Origin: Bin87 sp965222895
GTDB lineage: Bacteria; Chloroflexota; Dehalococcoidia; Lucifugimonadales; UBA3495
Direction: 5' to 3'
Length of the DNA: 64,000 nt
Assembly: GCA_965222895.1 (NCBI GenBank)
Contig: CBDCVB010000002.1
Coordinates: forward strand, 124,001-188,000
A program made the translations under genes and the position numbers. Every line of letters starts with the position of its first letter. Within the stretch, counting starts at the first letter, position 1. Below, in pieces: positions 14,656 to 23,982 of this stretch. The notes beneath the pieces are model-generated. The model saw nothing but the letters and a program-made list of their open reading frames with translations. It was not told where the DNA came from and ran no database searches.

Positions 14656-15836
14656 CCCAAATATTGCTCGGCGGCCCGCGCGAAACCGTCCAGCGACCCC
14701 TCCAGCACCCGGTCTTCCAGGCAGTAGGAGATGCGGAAATGGCCCGGTGTGCCGAACCCTTTGCCCGGCACCACCAGGACGTTGTACTCCTGCAACGCGG
14801 CGACAAAGGCTTCGTCGTCCTCCAGCGGTGAACGGGGGAATAAATAGAAGGCGCCCTGGGGTTTGACGATCTGGTAGCCCATGCCGGTTAGCCCGTCGTA
14901 CAGGAAATCCCGCTTGCGCTGGTATTCCCCAACGTCCACCGACGCACTCTGCACTGCCCGCACCACGTGCTGCATCAGAGCCGGCGCGTTGACGAATCCC
15001 AGCACCCGGTTGCAAAACACCAGTCCGTTCACCAACTCTGCTTTGTCGCGGTAGGCCGGATGCACGGCGATGTGTCCGATGCGTTCACCGGGCAGGCCCA
15101 GGTCCTTGGCGTGGGAATTGACCACGATGGTGCGCTCGTAGAGGGGAAACACCTGCGGATACACCAGCCCGTCGTAGATAATGCGGCGATACGGTTCGTC
15201 GCTGATGATAAAAATCTCGGAATCAAATCGTGCCTCGGCGCGCTCCAGCAAGTCCGCCAGCGCACGGATGTCCTCCGCCGGGTAAACCACGCCCGACGGG
15301 TTGTTGGGAGAGTTCAGCATGACGGCCCGCGTCCGTGACGTTATCGCCGCCTCGATGGCATCCAAATCCAACCCAAACTCGGCGTTGGTGGCGACAATGA
15401 CGGGCGTACCGTTGTGGTTCTGGATGTAGTAAACGTACTCGCCGAAGAACGGCGACAGGATAATAACCTCATCGCCCGGGTTCAGGATGGTGCGCAGTAC
15501 CACGTTAGCAGCGCCGGCGGCTCCACAGGTCATCACGATGTCGCCAACGCCGAAGGACAGTCCGGTTTCGCCTGACAGTGTATCGGCGACGGCCTGACGG
15601 GTTTCGGCGTAACCCGCGTTGGGCATATAACGGTGCATCCCCGGCGTCGGGTTTTGGGCGATGCGGCGCAACTCCTCGTGGAACTCCGGAGGCGGCTCCA
15701 TGATGGGGTTGCCCAGCGAGAGGTCAAACACGCTGTCCTCGCCGTACTGCGCTTTCAGGGCAATACCTACCTCAAACATACGGCGGATCCAGCCACCTTC
15801 TTCCATCGACCTGCTGACGTATTGAGAAATGGGCAT
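14652..15836 (-). CDS. Class I/II PLP-dependent aminotransferase
   Basis: 394 residues of fold-type I. Key stretches are DLSLGNPIMEPP, MLNSPNNPSGVVYP, FIISDEPYRRIIYDG, and SHAKDLGLPGERIGH with the PLP lysine (SxxK) and the phosphate-binding Arg; HFRISYC near the end carries the carboxylate-binding Arg. It transfers an amino group between an amino acid and a 2-oxoacid, with aspartate- or aromatic-type enzymes the nearest relatives. The start was set at 15834-15836 because the extension to 15923 shows no conserved residues. Confidence 0.85.
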   Translation of the reverse strand: MPISQYVSRSMEEGGWIRRMFEVGIALKAQYGEDSVFDLSLGNPIMEPPPEFHEELRRIAQNPTPGMHRYMPNAGYAETRQAVADTLSGETGLSFGVGDIVMTCGAAGAANVVLRTILNPGDEVIILSPFFGEYVYYIQNHNGTPVIVATNAEFGLDLDAIEAAITSRTRAVMLNSPNNPSGVVYPAEDIRALADLLERAEARFDSEIFIISDEPYRRIIYDGLVYPQVFPLYERTIVVNSHAKDLGLPGERIGHIAVHPAYRDKAELVNGLVFCNRVLGFVNAPALMQHVVRAVQSASVDVGEYQRKRDFLYDGLTGMGYQIVKPQGAFYLFPRSPLEDDEAFVAALQEYNVLVVPGKGFGTPGHFRISYCLEDRVLEGSLDGFARAAEQYLG

Positions 15837-15965
15837 CGCGTTTGCTCCAGAGGCGCTGACGGCGCGGGTGCGGAATATTATAGCCGACGCGTGCCGACGG
15901 CTGTCCGCCTCACTTGCCGGCATCTCGTGCTTGCCGGCATCTACTGATGGGCAGTTGCTACGGTC

Positions 15966-17507
15966 TTACAGCCACTCGGCGGCGCGTTCGCCGATCATGA
16001 TGGCGGTGGCATTGGTGTTGGCCCGCACCACGTTGGGGCAGATAGACAGGTCAACGACCCGCAGGTTCCGGACGCCTCGCACCCGGCAATACTGGTCAAC
16101 GACAGCCATCGGGTCGCCGTCCGGCCCCATGCGACACGCTCCGGAGGTGTGGAAGGTAGTGAAGACGTTGCGGCGCAGCCAGTCGTCGAGGTCGGCGTCT
16201 GACGCCATTATTTCAGCAGAAGGAGACGCCAATGGGCCGGCAATTCGCGCGAAGGCGGGTTGTTCCAGCACCTGTTGGCAAAGACGCACGGCCTCCCGCA
16301 AACGGCTGCGGTCGAAGTCGCTGCGCAGATACCGGTAGTCAATGACCGGCTTGTCGTGAGGGTCGGCTGATGACAGACGCATTTCCCCGGCGCTGTCGGC
16401 CTGCTCCAGGATGCACGTCATCCGCAGCACTGCCCGGTCGGAACCGGGGTCGCTGCCCAACGGACTTGGGCCGGACACGTCGTTGTTGACATAAACGTGC
16501 ATATCGTTGCGCAGCGGTGAACCGGCCGTCGTGTAGCGCAACAGCGTCTGGATACGTGAGCCCGAGAAGTCCGACGAGAATTCGGGGTTCAACACGGCGT
16601 CCACGTACACCAGGGGATGGTCGCGCAGGTTTTGTCCGACGCCGGGCAGGTCTTGCACCACCGGTATGCCCACTTCGGCCAGATGCCCGGCCGGGCCCAC
16701 GCCGGACAGCATCAGCAGCTGGGGCGAGGCGAGCCCGCCGGCGCTCAAGATTATTTCGCCGCCGGCAACGTTGAATATCTGGCCGCCGCTTTCCACTTCG
16801 ACACCAGTTGCGGTGGTGCCTTCAAACAGAATGCGGCGGGCCAGGACACTGGGGCGGATGGTCAGGTTCAACCGATGGCGCGCGGCGGACAGGTAGGCCA
16901 GAGCGCAACTCATTCGCACGCCGGCCGGATTGTTCATCGGGGCCGCGCCGAATCCCGTGGACGAGGGGTGGTTCAGGTCTGAATCGGCGGGGAATCCCAA
17001 CGCGGCGCACGCCGTCAGAAACGCCTGCTGAAATGGATGCCAGGTTTCCCGGGGCGCGCGCACTACCGGAATCGGGCCGTCGCTGCCGTGAAAATCGTCG
17101 CGGATGTCGGCGTCTGATTCCAGCTTGCGGAAGAAGGGCAGCACGTTGGCGAACGACCATTGGTCATTGCCCTGCTGCGCCCACGTATCGTAATCCTCGG
17201 GCAAGCCGCGCAGAAAAACCTGCCCGTTGACCGCCCCGGAGCCACCCATGACCTTGCCGCGGGCAATCTGCATGGGGGCAGCCTGCTCCTGGGTTCCGGT
17301 GGCCTGATATGACCAGTTGAACCGCGCGCCCGCCGCCGACCCCTCCTGACGGGAACCGTCCCGCAACTCGCCGGGCCACTGCTCGAACTCGGCGAAATCC
17401 GGCCCAGCTTCCAGCAGCAGCACCGATTGGTCAGGGTTTTCTGACAATCGCGTCGCCAGGGCGCAACCCGCTGAGCCGCCGCCCACTACGATGACGTCGT
17501 ATTGCAT
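15966..17507 (-). CDS. GMC-family FAD oxidoreductase
   Basis: 513 residues. VIVVGGGSAGCALATRLSE is the FAD dinucleotide-binding loop; GGSGAVNGQVFLRG and GVGQNLRDHPLVYVD are GMC signatures. Near the C-terminus FHTSGACRMG carries the catalytic His and VRANTNATAIMIGE the second catalytic position, here Asn. These enzymes oxidise alcohols; choline or a similar substrate is possible. It begins 3 bases after lipB on the same strand, so it is probably the last gene of the 2-oxoacid dehydrogenase operon, an odd companion for it. Confidence 0.9.
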   Translation of the reverse strand: MQYDVIVVGGGSAGCALATRLSENPDQSVLLLEAGPDFAEFEQWPGELRDGSRQEGSAAGARFNWSYQATGTQEQAAPMQIARGKVMGGSGAVNGQVFLRGLPEDYDTWAQQGNDQWSFANVLPFFRKLESDADIRDDFHGSDGPIPVVRAPRETWHPFQQAFLTACAALGFPADSDLNHPSSTGFGAAPMNNPAGVRMSCALAYLSAARHRLNLTIRPSVLARRILFEGTTATGVEVESGGQIFNVAGGEIILSAGGLASPQLLMLSGVGPAGHLAEVGIPVVQDLPGVGQNLRDHPLVYVDAVLNPEFSSDFSGSRIQTLLRYTTAGSPLRNDMHVYVNNDVSGPSPLGSDPGSDRAVLRMTCILEQADSAGEMRLSSADPHDKPVIDYRYLRSDFDRSRLREAVRLCQQVLEQPAFARIAGPLASPSAEIMASDADLDDWLRRNVFTTFHTSGACRMGPDGDPMAVVDQYCRVRGVRNLRVVDLSICPNVVRANTNATAIMIGERAAEWL

Positions 17508-17510
17508 AAA

Positions 17511-18245
17511 TTACCGCCCCGTCTCATCTGGCGTCGGTCTAAACCCGAACGCAGTGCAAAATTGGCGAGCGACGGCAGCTGCGACGGCGTCCACAGCGAG
17601 CAGCTCGGCACGGCCTGGTAGCTCGGATGCCACGCTGGTTACTCCCCGGTCGGCGATGCCGCAAGGGATGATAGCGTCAAACCGGGACAAGTCGGTACAC
17701 ACGTTGATTGCGAAACCGTGGTAGGCAACGCCGCCGGCAATCTTGACGCCAATGGCGGCCAACTTACGCCGACCGTCCGCAGTCCACACGCCGGTCAAGC
17801 CATCCACGGTTGAGGTAGCCAGTCCTAATTCGGACAGGCTGTTGCTGATAACCTGCTCCAGAGTCCTCACGTACCAATGCGGCCCGCCGCGCCCCCGCAG
17901 CCGCACGATGGGGTAGGCGACCAACTGACCCGGCCCGTGGTAGGTAATCAAACCGCCCCGGTCGGTTTCTACGATTTCAGCGCCGCGACTTGCCACTGCC
18001 GATTGGTCGAGCAGCAGGTGGGTGTCCGGCGACAGCCGCCCGCGCGTGTAGGTGTGAGGGTGTTCGAGCAGGAGCAGGGTATCGGGAGTCAGGCCCCGGC
18101 GCACGCGGTCGGCAATCTCAACCTGCAAATCCCACGCCTCCCGGTAGGGAACTGTGCCCAACCGGACGATGCGGCACAACTCGGGAACGGCATCGCGCGC
18201 CGCCGGGTCAGTAGCCGCCGGGTCAGTAGATGGGAGTGTCGCCAT
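17511..18245 (-). CDS. lipB: Octanoyltransferase LipB
   Basis: 244 residues. The BPL/LplA/LipB fold motifs are present: LLLEHPHTYTRGR, ETDRGGLITYHGPGQLVAYP, and the catalytic pair Lys161 (RRKLAAIGVKI) and Cys195 (IIPCGI). It transfers octanoyl from acyl-carrier protein to lipoyl domains, the first step of lipoate synthesis. The gene starts 23 bases inside the end of the E2 gene, whose product it modifies. Two tandem 15-bp units encode the N-terminal STDPAATDPAA and include the E2 stop codon. LipA is not in this window. The longer upstream frame was rejected because it lies inside E2. Confidence 0.95.
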   Translation of the reverse strand: MATLPSTDPAATDPAARDAVPELCRIVRLGTVPYREAWDLQVEIADRVRRGLTPDTLLLLEHPHTYTRGRLSPDTHLLLDQSAVASRGAEIVETDRGGLITYHGPGQLVAYPIVRLRGRGGPHWYVRTLEQVISNSLSELGLATSTVDGLTGVWTADGRRKLAAIGVKIAGGVAYHGFAINVCTDLSRFDAIIPCGIADRGVTSVASELPGRAELLAVDAVAAAVARQFCTAFGFRPTPDETGR

Positions 18246-19683
18246 CGATCGCCTCAAGGCGACGCTTGACCAACTGCAGGAACCCCCCTGACTCTTCGCC
18301 GTCATTGATGCGATGATCGAAGGACAGGCACAGGTTCATCATCCAGCGAATGGCGATGGCGTCGTTGATGACTACCGGCCGCTGTTGCACGGCTTCGGTG
18401 GTCAGGATGCCGGCCTGCGGGTGGTTTATGATGGGGCCGCTGACCGTGCTGCCCAGCGCTCCGGTGTTGTTGACGGTAAACGTACCCCCTTGCACATCTT
18501 CAAGTCGCAATGCACCGCGGCGCGCGCGACCGGCCAAGTCGTCGATGGCGTGGGCGAGCCCGGCTATGCTCAACCGGTCAGCGTCGTGGATGACGGGCAC
18601 AACCAGCCCGGTGGGTGCGGCCACGGCAATACCCAGGTTGATGCGCCGTTTGAGCACGATGTGGTCATCGCCCCAGGAGGCGTTCAGCGTTGGGTTGTCC
18701 TTCAGTGCGCCGGCCACCGCCTTCAGCGCGAAGGGCAGGTAGGTCAGGTTGATGCCTTCCCGCTGGCGGAACGCTTCGCGCTCGCTATTCCGCAGCGCTA
18801 CCAGCTCGTTAATATCTACTTCCACCATGCTCCAGGCGTGGGGAATCCGGCTCACCGAGCGCACCATCGCGTCGGCAATCATGCGGCGCACCGGCGTAAT
18901 GGCAACCCGTTCCTCGTCAGCACGGGTGTCCGGGTCAGCACGCGTGTCCGAGTCAGCGCCTTGGGCCGAAACGGGGGCCGGAGCAGGAGAAGCCACCGGC
19001 GCGGCGGCGGATTCCAGAAGCCGCAACACGTCATCTCGGGTTACGCGTCCGCCCATTCCGGTGCCGGCAATGCGGTTGACATCGAGCCGGTGCTTGCCGG
19101 CGAGTCTCCGCACTGCTGGAGACAGGCGGTGCGCCGGGCGTTCTCCGTAGGCATCCGCTTGGGCAGCCGGATTTGCGGCGTCCACCAATTGCGTTGCAAC
19201 GGCCGGCGGAGGGAGCGGAGCAGCCGGCGTGGCCGGCGGCGCTGGCGTGGCGCTGGCGGTTTCCTGAGCCAACGCCTCCACCGCCGAACCGCCGGTCGGC
19301 CCCACCGGCTGCGCGTTGGTAATGAGGTACGACATGGGCGTCGTCGAGGTCGCTGGCGTCGCCGGAGTTAGTGTCGGAACAGGAGCCGGCGGCGCCGTCG
19401 GGGCCGTTGCCGCTGCCTGGACAACCGGGGCCGGAGTTGCGCGTTCGTCGGTTTCAACCTCCGCGATGGCGGCTCCCATCGGCACGGTTTCGCCTTCTGT
19501 GGCGATGATGCGTAACAATTGCCCAGCCACCGGGGAGGGCACTTCCATGGTTACTTTGTCGGTAACAACTTCAACCAGCGGGTCAAAGCGTTCCACCCGA
19601 TCGCCCGGTTGCTTGAGCCACTTGCCGATGGTGCCTTCAACGACGCTTTCGCCGACGTGGGGCAGTTCAATAAATTGGGGCAA
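18223..19683 (-). CDS. 2-oxoacid dehydrogenase E2 acyltransferase
   Basis: 486 residues. An N-terminal lipoyl domain (lysine in VTDKVTMEVPSPVAG, residue about 43), an Ala/Pro-rich hinge, a peripheral subunit-binding domain (SPAVRRLAGKHRLDVNRIAG), a second linker with DTRADPDTRADEE, and a catalytic domain ending in SFDHRINDGEESGGF with the active-site His. It passes the acyl group from E1 to CoA. The start codon is TTG, preceded by GAGGA. The order E1alpha, E1beta, E2, lipB is operonic; an E3 gene is not seen. Whether pyruvate or branched-chain 2-oxoacids are used cannot be decided from this chain. Confidence 0.95.
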   Translation of the reverse strand: MPQFIELPHVGESVVEGTIGKWLKQPGDRVERFDPLVEVVTDKVTMEVPSPVAGQLLRIIATEGETVPMGAAIAEVETDERATPAPVVQAAATAPTAPPAPVPTLTPATPATSTTPMSYLITNAQPVGPTGGSAVEALAQETASATPAPPATPAAPLPPPAVATQLVDAANPAAQADAYGERPAHRLSPAVRRLAGKHRLDVNRIAGTGMGGRVTRDDVLRLLESAAAPVASPAPAPVSAQGADSDTRADPDTRADEERVAITPVRRMIADAMVRSVSRIPHAWSMVEVDINELVALRNSEREAFRQREGINLTYLPFALKAVAGALKDNPTLNASWGDDHIVLKRRINLGIAVAAPTGLVVPVIHDADRLSIAGLAHAIDDLAGRARRGALRLEDVQGGTFTVNNTGALGSTVSGPIINHPQAGILTTEAVQQRPVVINDAIAIRWMMNLCLSFDHRINDGEESGGFLQLVKRRLEAIDGDTPIY

Positions 19684-19743
19684 AAGGTGATTCCTCGTTG
19701 ATTGGAAAGGCCGCCCGAGACGTTTCCCGTCCGTTAGGCACTG

Positions 19744-20727
19744 CTAGTATGAGGCCAACCGCCGTAGCTCGGAGGCGATGGCCTCGGGGTTGGGCATGTA
19801 GGCATCTTCCAGCGTTTGGGCGAAGGGCATCGTTGGCACGTCGGGCCCGCACAACCGGGCGATGGGTGCATCCAGATACTCGAACGCTTCGTCGGCAGCC
19901 AGCGCGGCAATCTCGGCGCCGATGCCTCCGCTGATGTTGTCTTCGTGCACAATGAGCAGCTTGCCGGTTTTGCGCACCGAGGCCAGTATCGTTGCGGTGT
20001 CCAGTGGTTTCAGGGTGCGCAGGTCGACCACTTCGGCGGCAATCCCGTCGGCAGCCACGGCTTCGGCGGCGGCCAGGCAGTAGTGCATCGCCAGCCCGTA
20101 GGACACCACCGTGACATCGCCGCCGACGCGTTTGATGTCAGCCGGGCCGATGGGGACGGTGTAATCCTCGTCGGGCACTTCGCCGCGCACCAGGCGGTAG
20201 GTCTTCTTGTGCTCCAGGAATATCACCGGATTGTCGTCGCGGATGGCCGATTTCAGCAGACCCTTGGCCTCATACGGCGTCGATGGAGTTACGACGAGCA
20301 AACCCGGTGTGTGGAAGAACAGCGCCTCTACGTTTTGCGAATGAAACAGCCCGCCGCGAATTCCCCCGCCGTAGGGTATGCGGACGGTCATGGGAACTTT
20401 GAGGGCGCCGTTGGTTCCGTAGTGGGCACGGGCTGCCTCCCCGATCAGCTGGTTGACGCTGGGCCACACGAAATCGGAGAACTGCACCTCCGGTACGGGC
20501 CGCATCCCGCGGAACGCGGCGCCCAATGCGATGCCCATGATGGACGCCTCGGCCAGCGGAGTATCCAGCACCCGCTGGGGCCCAAAATCTTCGATAAACC
20601 CCTGGGTGGCCAGGAACACACCGCCGCGTTGTCCCACGTCCTCGCCCATGACGAAAACCCGCTCGTCCCGCTCCATTTCTTCGCGCAGAGCCGAACGCAC
20701 TGCCTCGATTACCGTCATCTCGGTCAT
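19744..20727 (-). CDS. 2-oxoacid dehydrogenase E1 beta subunit
   Basis: 327 residues, the normal length. VFVMGEDVGQRGGVFLATQG and LDTPLAEASIMGIALGAAFR are characteristic of the E1beta pyrimidine-binding domain, and EVVDLRTLKPLDTATI belongs to the transketolase C-terminal domain. With E1alpha it decarboxylates the 2-oxoacid using ThDP. It lies 60 bases upstream of E2 and is separated from E1alpha by a small membrane-protein gene, an unusual interruption. Confidence 0.95.
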   Translation of the reverse strand: MTEMTVIEAVRSALREEMERDERVFVMGEDVGQRGGVFLATQGFIEDFGPQRVLDTPLAEASIMGIALGAAFRGMRPVPEVQFSDFVWPSVNQLIGEAARAHYGTNGALKVPMTVRIPYGGGIRGGLFHSQNVEALFFHTPGLLVVTPSTPYEAKGLLKSAIRDDNPVIFLEHKKTYRLVRGEVPDEDYTVPIGPADIKRVGGDVTVVSYGLAMHYCLAAAEAVAADGIAAEVVDLRTLKPLDTATILASVRKTGKLLIVHEDNISGGIGAEIAALAADEAFEYLDAPIARLCGPDVPTMPFAQTLEDAYMPNPEAIASELRRLASY

Positions 20728-20791
20728 TGCTGCCGCCCGTAATCTTGGTCTTCGTGAAAAAGGTCTGCTCGGCTGGTACGACCGCTTGCGG

Positions 20792-21256
20792 TCAGGTTAG
20801 GTCATCGCCGCCGGACTCTTCGTTGGGAAGTTCTTCGGATGGGAGGATGTCATCCGGGTTGACACCTATTTCCAGCAGGCGAGACCGTATGTTAGCGATT
20901 ACTTCGGCGCGACCCTCGGCGCGGCCTTCGACGCGACCTTGGTCACGACCCTCAGCGCGCAGTTTCTCCTGAGCAGGTTCAAGCAATTTGTCGTTGAGGA
21001 ATTTGGCCAGTACCATGATGGCTCCTTTTGATTCGTTCGCGACGTCAATCAGGATGCGGTATATGCTGCCGGTGATGCCGAGGGCAATGAGGGCAATAGC
21101 GATTTTGGTGGGTAAGGATGGGGTGTCGAACTGTGCGGCGGTTGCCGTTCCATACCATAATAGCAGAGCGTAAATGGCAATAACCAAAAGCAGGCGGATA
21201 AATCTGGCCAAGTAGCTCAGGACGCGGTTTTGGGCAACAGTGCTGGTTCCGCTCAT
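20792..21256 (-). CDS. Small membrane protein with EGR-repeat tail
   Basis: 154 residues. Two hydrophobic helices (FIRLLLVIAIYALLLWYG and IAIALIALGITGSIYRILI) are followed by a charged tail with repeats (GRDQGRVEGRAEGRAEVIAN) and SRLLEIGVNPDDILPSEELP. The tail resembles the C-terminal linker found in Rpn/PD-(D/E)XK transposase-like proteins, but no nuclease core is present. It sits between the E1alpha and E1beta genes on the same strand, with 42 and 64 bases to its neighbours. Its role is unknown; it may simply have inserted there. Confidence 0.55.
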   Translation of the reverse strand: MSGTSTVAQNRVLSYLARFIRLLLVIAIYALLLWYGTATAAQFDTPSLPTKIAIALIALGITGSIYRILIDVANESKGAIMVLAKFLNDKLLEPAQEKLRAEGRDQGRVEGRAEGRAEVIANIRSRLLEIGVNPDDILPSEELPNEESGGDDLT

Positions 21257-21298
21257 TATGGGAAGGGTTGCGCTTTACCCATTCTTGCCGTCCCGGCG

Positions 21299-22339
21299 TT
21301 AGACATACAGGTTGTCGTAGATAGTAGACGCGTCGGGAGGGGACGCGGCGTCGGCAAAATCGGTGGCGTCGTTGACCAGTTGCAATGCCTCGGCCCTGAA
21401 TTGGTCTACCTGCTCCGGCGATACGATACCGCGGTTCATCAGCTCGGCGGGGAAGGTTGTCACTGGATCGAACTGTCGTGCCGCATCCAGAGCGTCCCGG
21501 TCGCGGTAGCGGCGGTCGTCGTCGTCGGTAGTGTGGGGCATGAACCTTTCGCACTTCATTTCCACCAGCGTCGGCCCGGTGCGGCGAGCAAAGTCGATCC
21601 CCTGCCGGGTCGCCTCGTAACACGCCATCAGGTCCATGCCGTCAATGACAAACCCGGGGAATCCGTAAGCTTCCGCGCGTGCCGCCACATCGCCAACCAC
21701 CATCTGGGTTGCCTGCGGCGTGGAGATGGCGTACTTGTTGTTCTCGCAGATGAACACGATGGGTAACCGGTGAATGGCGGCAAAGTTCATCGCTTCGTGG
21801 GTCTCACCCTGGCTGGTGGCCCCGTCGCCGAAGTAGCAGATAGTAACCGTATCGTCGCCCATCATCTTGCAACCCAAGGCGTAGCCGACGCTTTGGGTCA
21901 GACCGGCGGCGACCACGTTGGAAATCTGGATGATGTTCCGCGGAAGATCGGCGCCCTGCAACGGGAACTGACGGGCGCCGGAATACGGGTCGCCGTCCTT
22001 ACCCATAAATGACAGCATAACCTGCCGGGGCGTGAGGCCGGCGGCCATCTTGATGGCCAGGTCGCGGTAGTAGGGGAACAGAAAACAGTCGCCATCCTTC
22101 TGGGCCGCCAGGAGCGAACCCAGTTGGGCCGCCTCGTGTCCCTGGGCGGACGCGGCGATGGGCACCTTGCCCTGCCGGTTCATCATCCAGATGCGCTCGT
22201 CCATGGTGCGCACCAGAATCAGCTGGCGGCAGATTTCCACCAGGTCGGCGGCAGTCAGCCCGGCGGGTAAATTAGGCGAGTTGCCATTGGCGACGGCCAC
22301 CGCGTCAGCGTTCAAATCGGGTACATTAGCCTGGGTCAT
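21299..22339 (-). CDS. 2-oxoacid dehydrogenase E1 alpha subunit
   Basis: 346 residues. The ThDP motif is complete: YFGDGATSQGETHEAMNFAA, then VFICENNKYAIS. RQGKVPIAASAQGHEAAQLG and FPYYRDLAIKMAAG are typical of E1alpha from branched-chain 2-oxoacid or acetoin/pyruvate dehydrogenases. The start at 22337-22339 has an AGGAG site 9 bases upstream; the longer frame has no conserved sequence. It is the first gene of the leftward operon. The 278 bases upstream (22340-22617) hold no gene and probably the promoter. Confidence 0.95.
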   Translation of the reverse strand: MTQANVPDLNADAVAVANGNSPNLPAGLTAADLVEICRQLILVRTMDERIWMMNRQGKVPIAASAQGHEAAQLGSLLAAQKDGDCFLFPYYRDLAIKMAAGLTPRQVMLSFMGKDGDPYSGARQFPLQGADLPRNIIQISNVVAAGLTQSVGYALGCKMMGDDTVTICYFGDGATSQGETHEAMNFAAIHRLPIVFICENNKYAISTPQATQMVVGDVAARAEAYGFPGFVIDGMDLMACYEATRQGIDFARRTGPTLVEMKCERFMPHTTDDDDRRYRDRDALDAARQFDPVTTFPAELMNRGIVSPEQVDQFRAEALQLVNDATDFADAASPPDASTIYDNLYV

Positions 22340-22617
22340 GGGGCCATACTCCTGGAAACCACAAGCATAGAGCGGAGATGCAACCCCGCCGGCTTTAATG
22401 ATAGACCAACCTGGCAGGGCTGGCAAACTGGACATTGACTGCTTGTCATCACGCGTATAACATAGCAATTGAGATTGAGGATGGTTACGGCCGGCGGATT
22501 TGGCTTCGGCTCGACCGTGAGCAATCAAGTACGTTGAAGGCAGGTTGTTGCCTGCTGGCGATGGGACTGAAGTAGTACAGCCCATCGTTGAGGGCCAGGG
22601 TAGTTCCCAATCCGTGT

Positions 22618-22645
22618 AAAAGTCCCGGACTACTCCGGGGCTTTT
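22618..22645. terminator. Bidirectional hairpin terminator
   Basis: AAAAGTCCCGGA and TCCGGGGCTTTT form a 12-bp stem (one G-T wobble) around a CTAC loop, with T-runs on both strands. The stop codon of the DUF3800 reading frame falls in the loop. On the leftward strand it would end that transcript before the E1alpha operon. Confidence 0.75.
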
Positions 22646-23425
22646 CTCTGTTGGGGTAAGATGGTCATACCCCATCCATCAACTTCTCCGTGTGGGGAAC
22701 GTAAAAGCTTGGGTTCAATCGCATCCCACGCCCGGTTAGGCTGTTCTCGATCGATGAAATGCCGCCCAATCGGTCGAGCGGTCAAATCTGCAATCTGCAA
22801 CCCGGCTGAATTGGTTTTCTTGTCCGCAAATCTAATCTTTAGGCTTGGCAGCGCCTTGTGCAGTGAATTTCCCCTGTCCCGGATACGACCTAAGCCTTCC
22901 ACCAACTCTCTATCTGCACCAATCCCTCTGCTCTCAACGATGATGTGTGTCGTCCGTTCATCCTCCCGGTGGTCTTTCAGAAAACCTTGGAGCCGTCCCA
23001 GGCAGACGCTAAGGGCACGTTTATAAACGTCGGACGCAAGGACGTAGCTATATCCTAACTGGCGCTTGTCAACAACCGCCGCAATGATTGTGAAATCAAC
23101 TTCCCTGACTATCTGGGCTATTCCTTCCATTCATGAAAGGCTCACGCTTCTGCTCGTCCCTCAAAAATACGAAAGGCGGTTTCTGCAAACGGATTTCGTT
23201 CTCGTGCAACACCTCCATATCGTGCCCGAAATGCGTAAACTTGGGCGCTGTTACCGCCGGCAGTACCGACTCGGCGTAGTTGTCCTTCCGAAACACGTAG
23301 AAGTTGAGGACAAAAACCGGGTAGTTGGGGTCAACGGACGCCGGATTAGGGTCGCTGCTTTCGTCGGCGTAAACGATGTAGCCGCTAAACCCCACTTCGC
23401 GAACGCCAAGCCGGACCCACTCCAT
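22630..23425 (-). pseudogene. DUF3800 protein split by a frameshift
   Basis: The upstream frame (23425-23096) begins with FSGYIVYADESSDPNP, the DUF3800 opening motif (ADESGD in the family), and reads to REPFMNG before stopping. The downstream frame (23130-22630) continues with MEGIAQIVREVDFTI, IIVESRG and the SAGLQIADLTARPIGRHF motif typical of the DUF3800 end. The frames meet at ATGAATGG: removing four bases (one ATGA) restores REPFMEGIAQIV. So the gene most likely carries a 4-base duplication. DUF3800 proteins have a predicted RNase-H-like fold and unknown function. Reinitiation at the second ATG is possible, which would give two chains. Confidence 0.8.
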
Positions 23426-23982
23426 CACCCCACGTAGGTATTCCTGAACCGATAAAGCGTGAACTCCGGCTCCACCGGCGCTACTGGCATATAGTGGTCC
23501 GCCTCTTCTATCTTGGCGACGATGAACCAGGGGCCCGGCTCCGCCATCGCCTGCGTGAGAACGCTTTCCAGCGTCTCCAGGTCGTCCACGGTTGCCGTTT
23601 TGATGATGCCGCAGGAATTGGCGACTTCTTCCAGGTTGGTGTTGGTGGCAGTGTGGCTGGGCTGGCCGCCGGTTTGTCCCCACGCTTCGTTGTCCCAGAC
23701 CACTACCACCAGGTTCGACGGCTGCTCCCGCCCAATCGTGGCTATCGTGCCCAGGTTCATCAGCAGCGAGCCGTCGCCGTCCAGCGAGATTACCTTGTCG
23801 TCGGTGGACAGCGCCATCCCCAGCGCGATGGATGAACACAGACCCATGTTGCCGTAGGTGTAGAAGTTACGGTCCCGGTGGCCGGCGTGATACAGCTCGT
23901 CGCTGGTGGGCCCCAGGTTGCCGACCACCGGACTGTCTCCGGCGTGACGCAAAACGAGTTTGGTGGCGTCGAACCTAAGCAA
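23425..23982 (-). CDS. ThDP-dependent decarboxylase, beta subunit
   Basis: 185 residues. The ThDP/Mg motif is SLDGDGSLLMNLGTIATIG then VVVVWDNEAWG; the chain equals the C-terminal, cofactor-binding half of sulfopyruvate/phosphonopyruvate decarboxylases. GNLGPTSDELYHAG and NMGLCSSIALGMAL are typical of this group. It starts with TTG, preceded by GGAGG, and overlaps the alpha gene by 8 bases, so the two are coupled. The substrate could be sulfopyruvate, phosphonopyruvate or another 3-substituted pyruvate; no sulfonate or phosphonate gene lies next to it. Confidence 0.85.
   Translation of the reverse strand: MLRFDATKLVLRHAGDSPVVGNLGPTSDELYHAGHRDRNFYTYGNMGLCSSIALGMALSTDDKVISLDGDGSLLMNLGTIATIGREQPSNLVVVVWDNEAWGQTGGQPSHTATNTNLEEVANSCGIIKTATVDDLETLESVLTQAMAEPGPWFIVAKIEEADHYMPVAPVEPEFTLYRFRNTYVG

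Noticed and set aside
18313..19371. Rightward 352-residue ORF
   Set aside because: Antisense shadow of the E2 gene, rich in His/Arg/Gly as expected from high-GC complementary frames.
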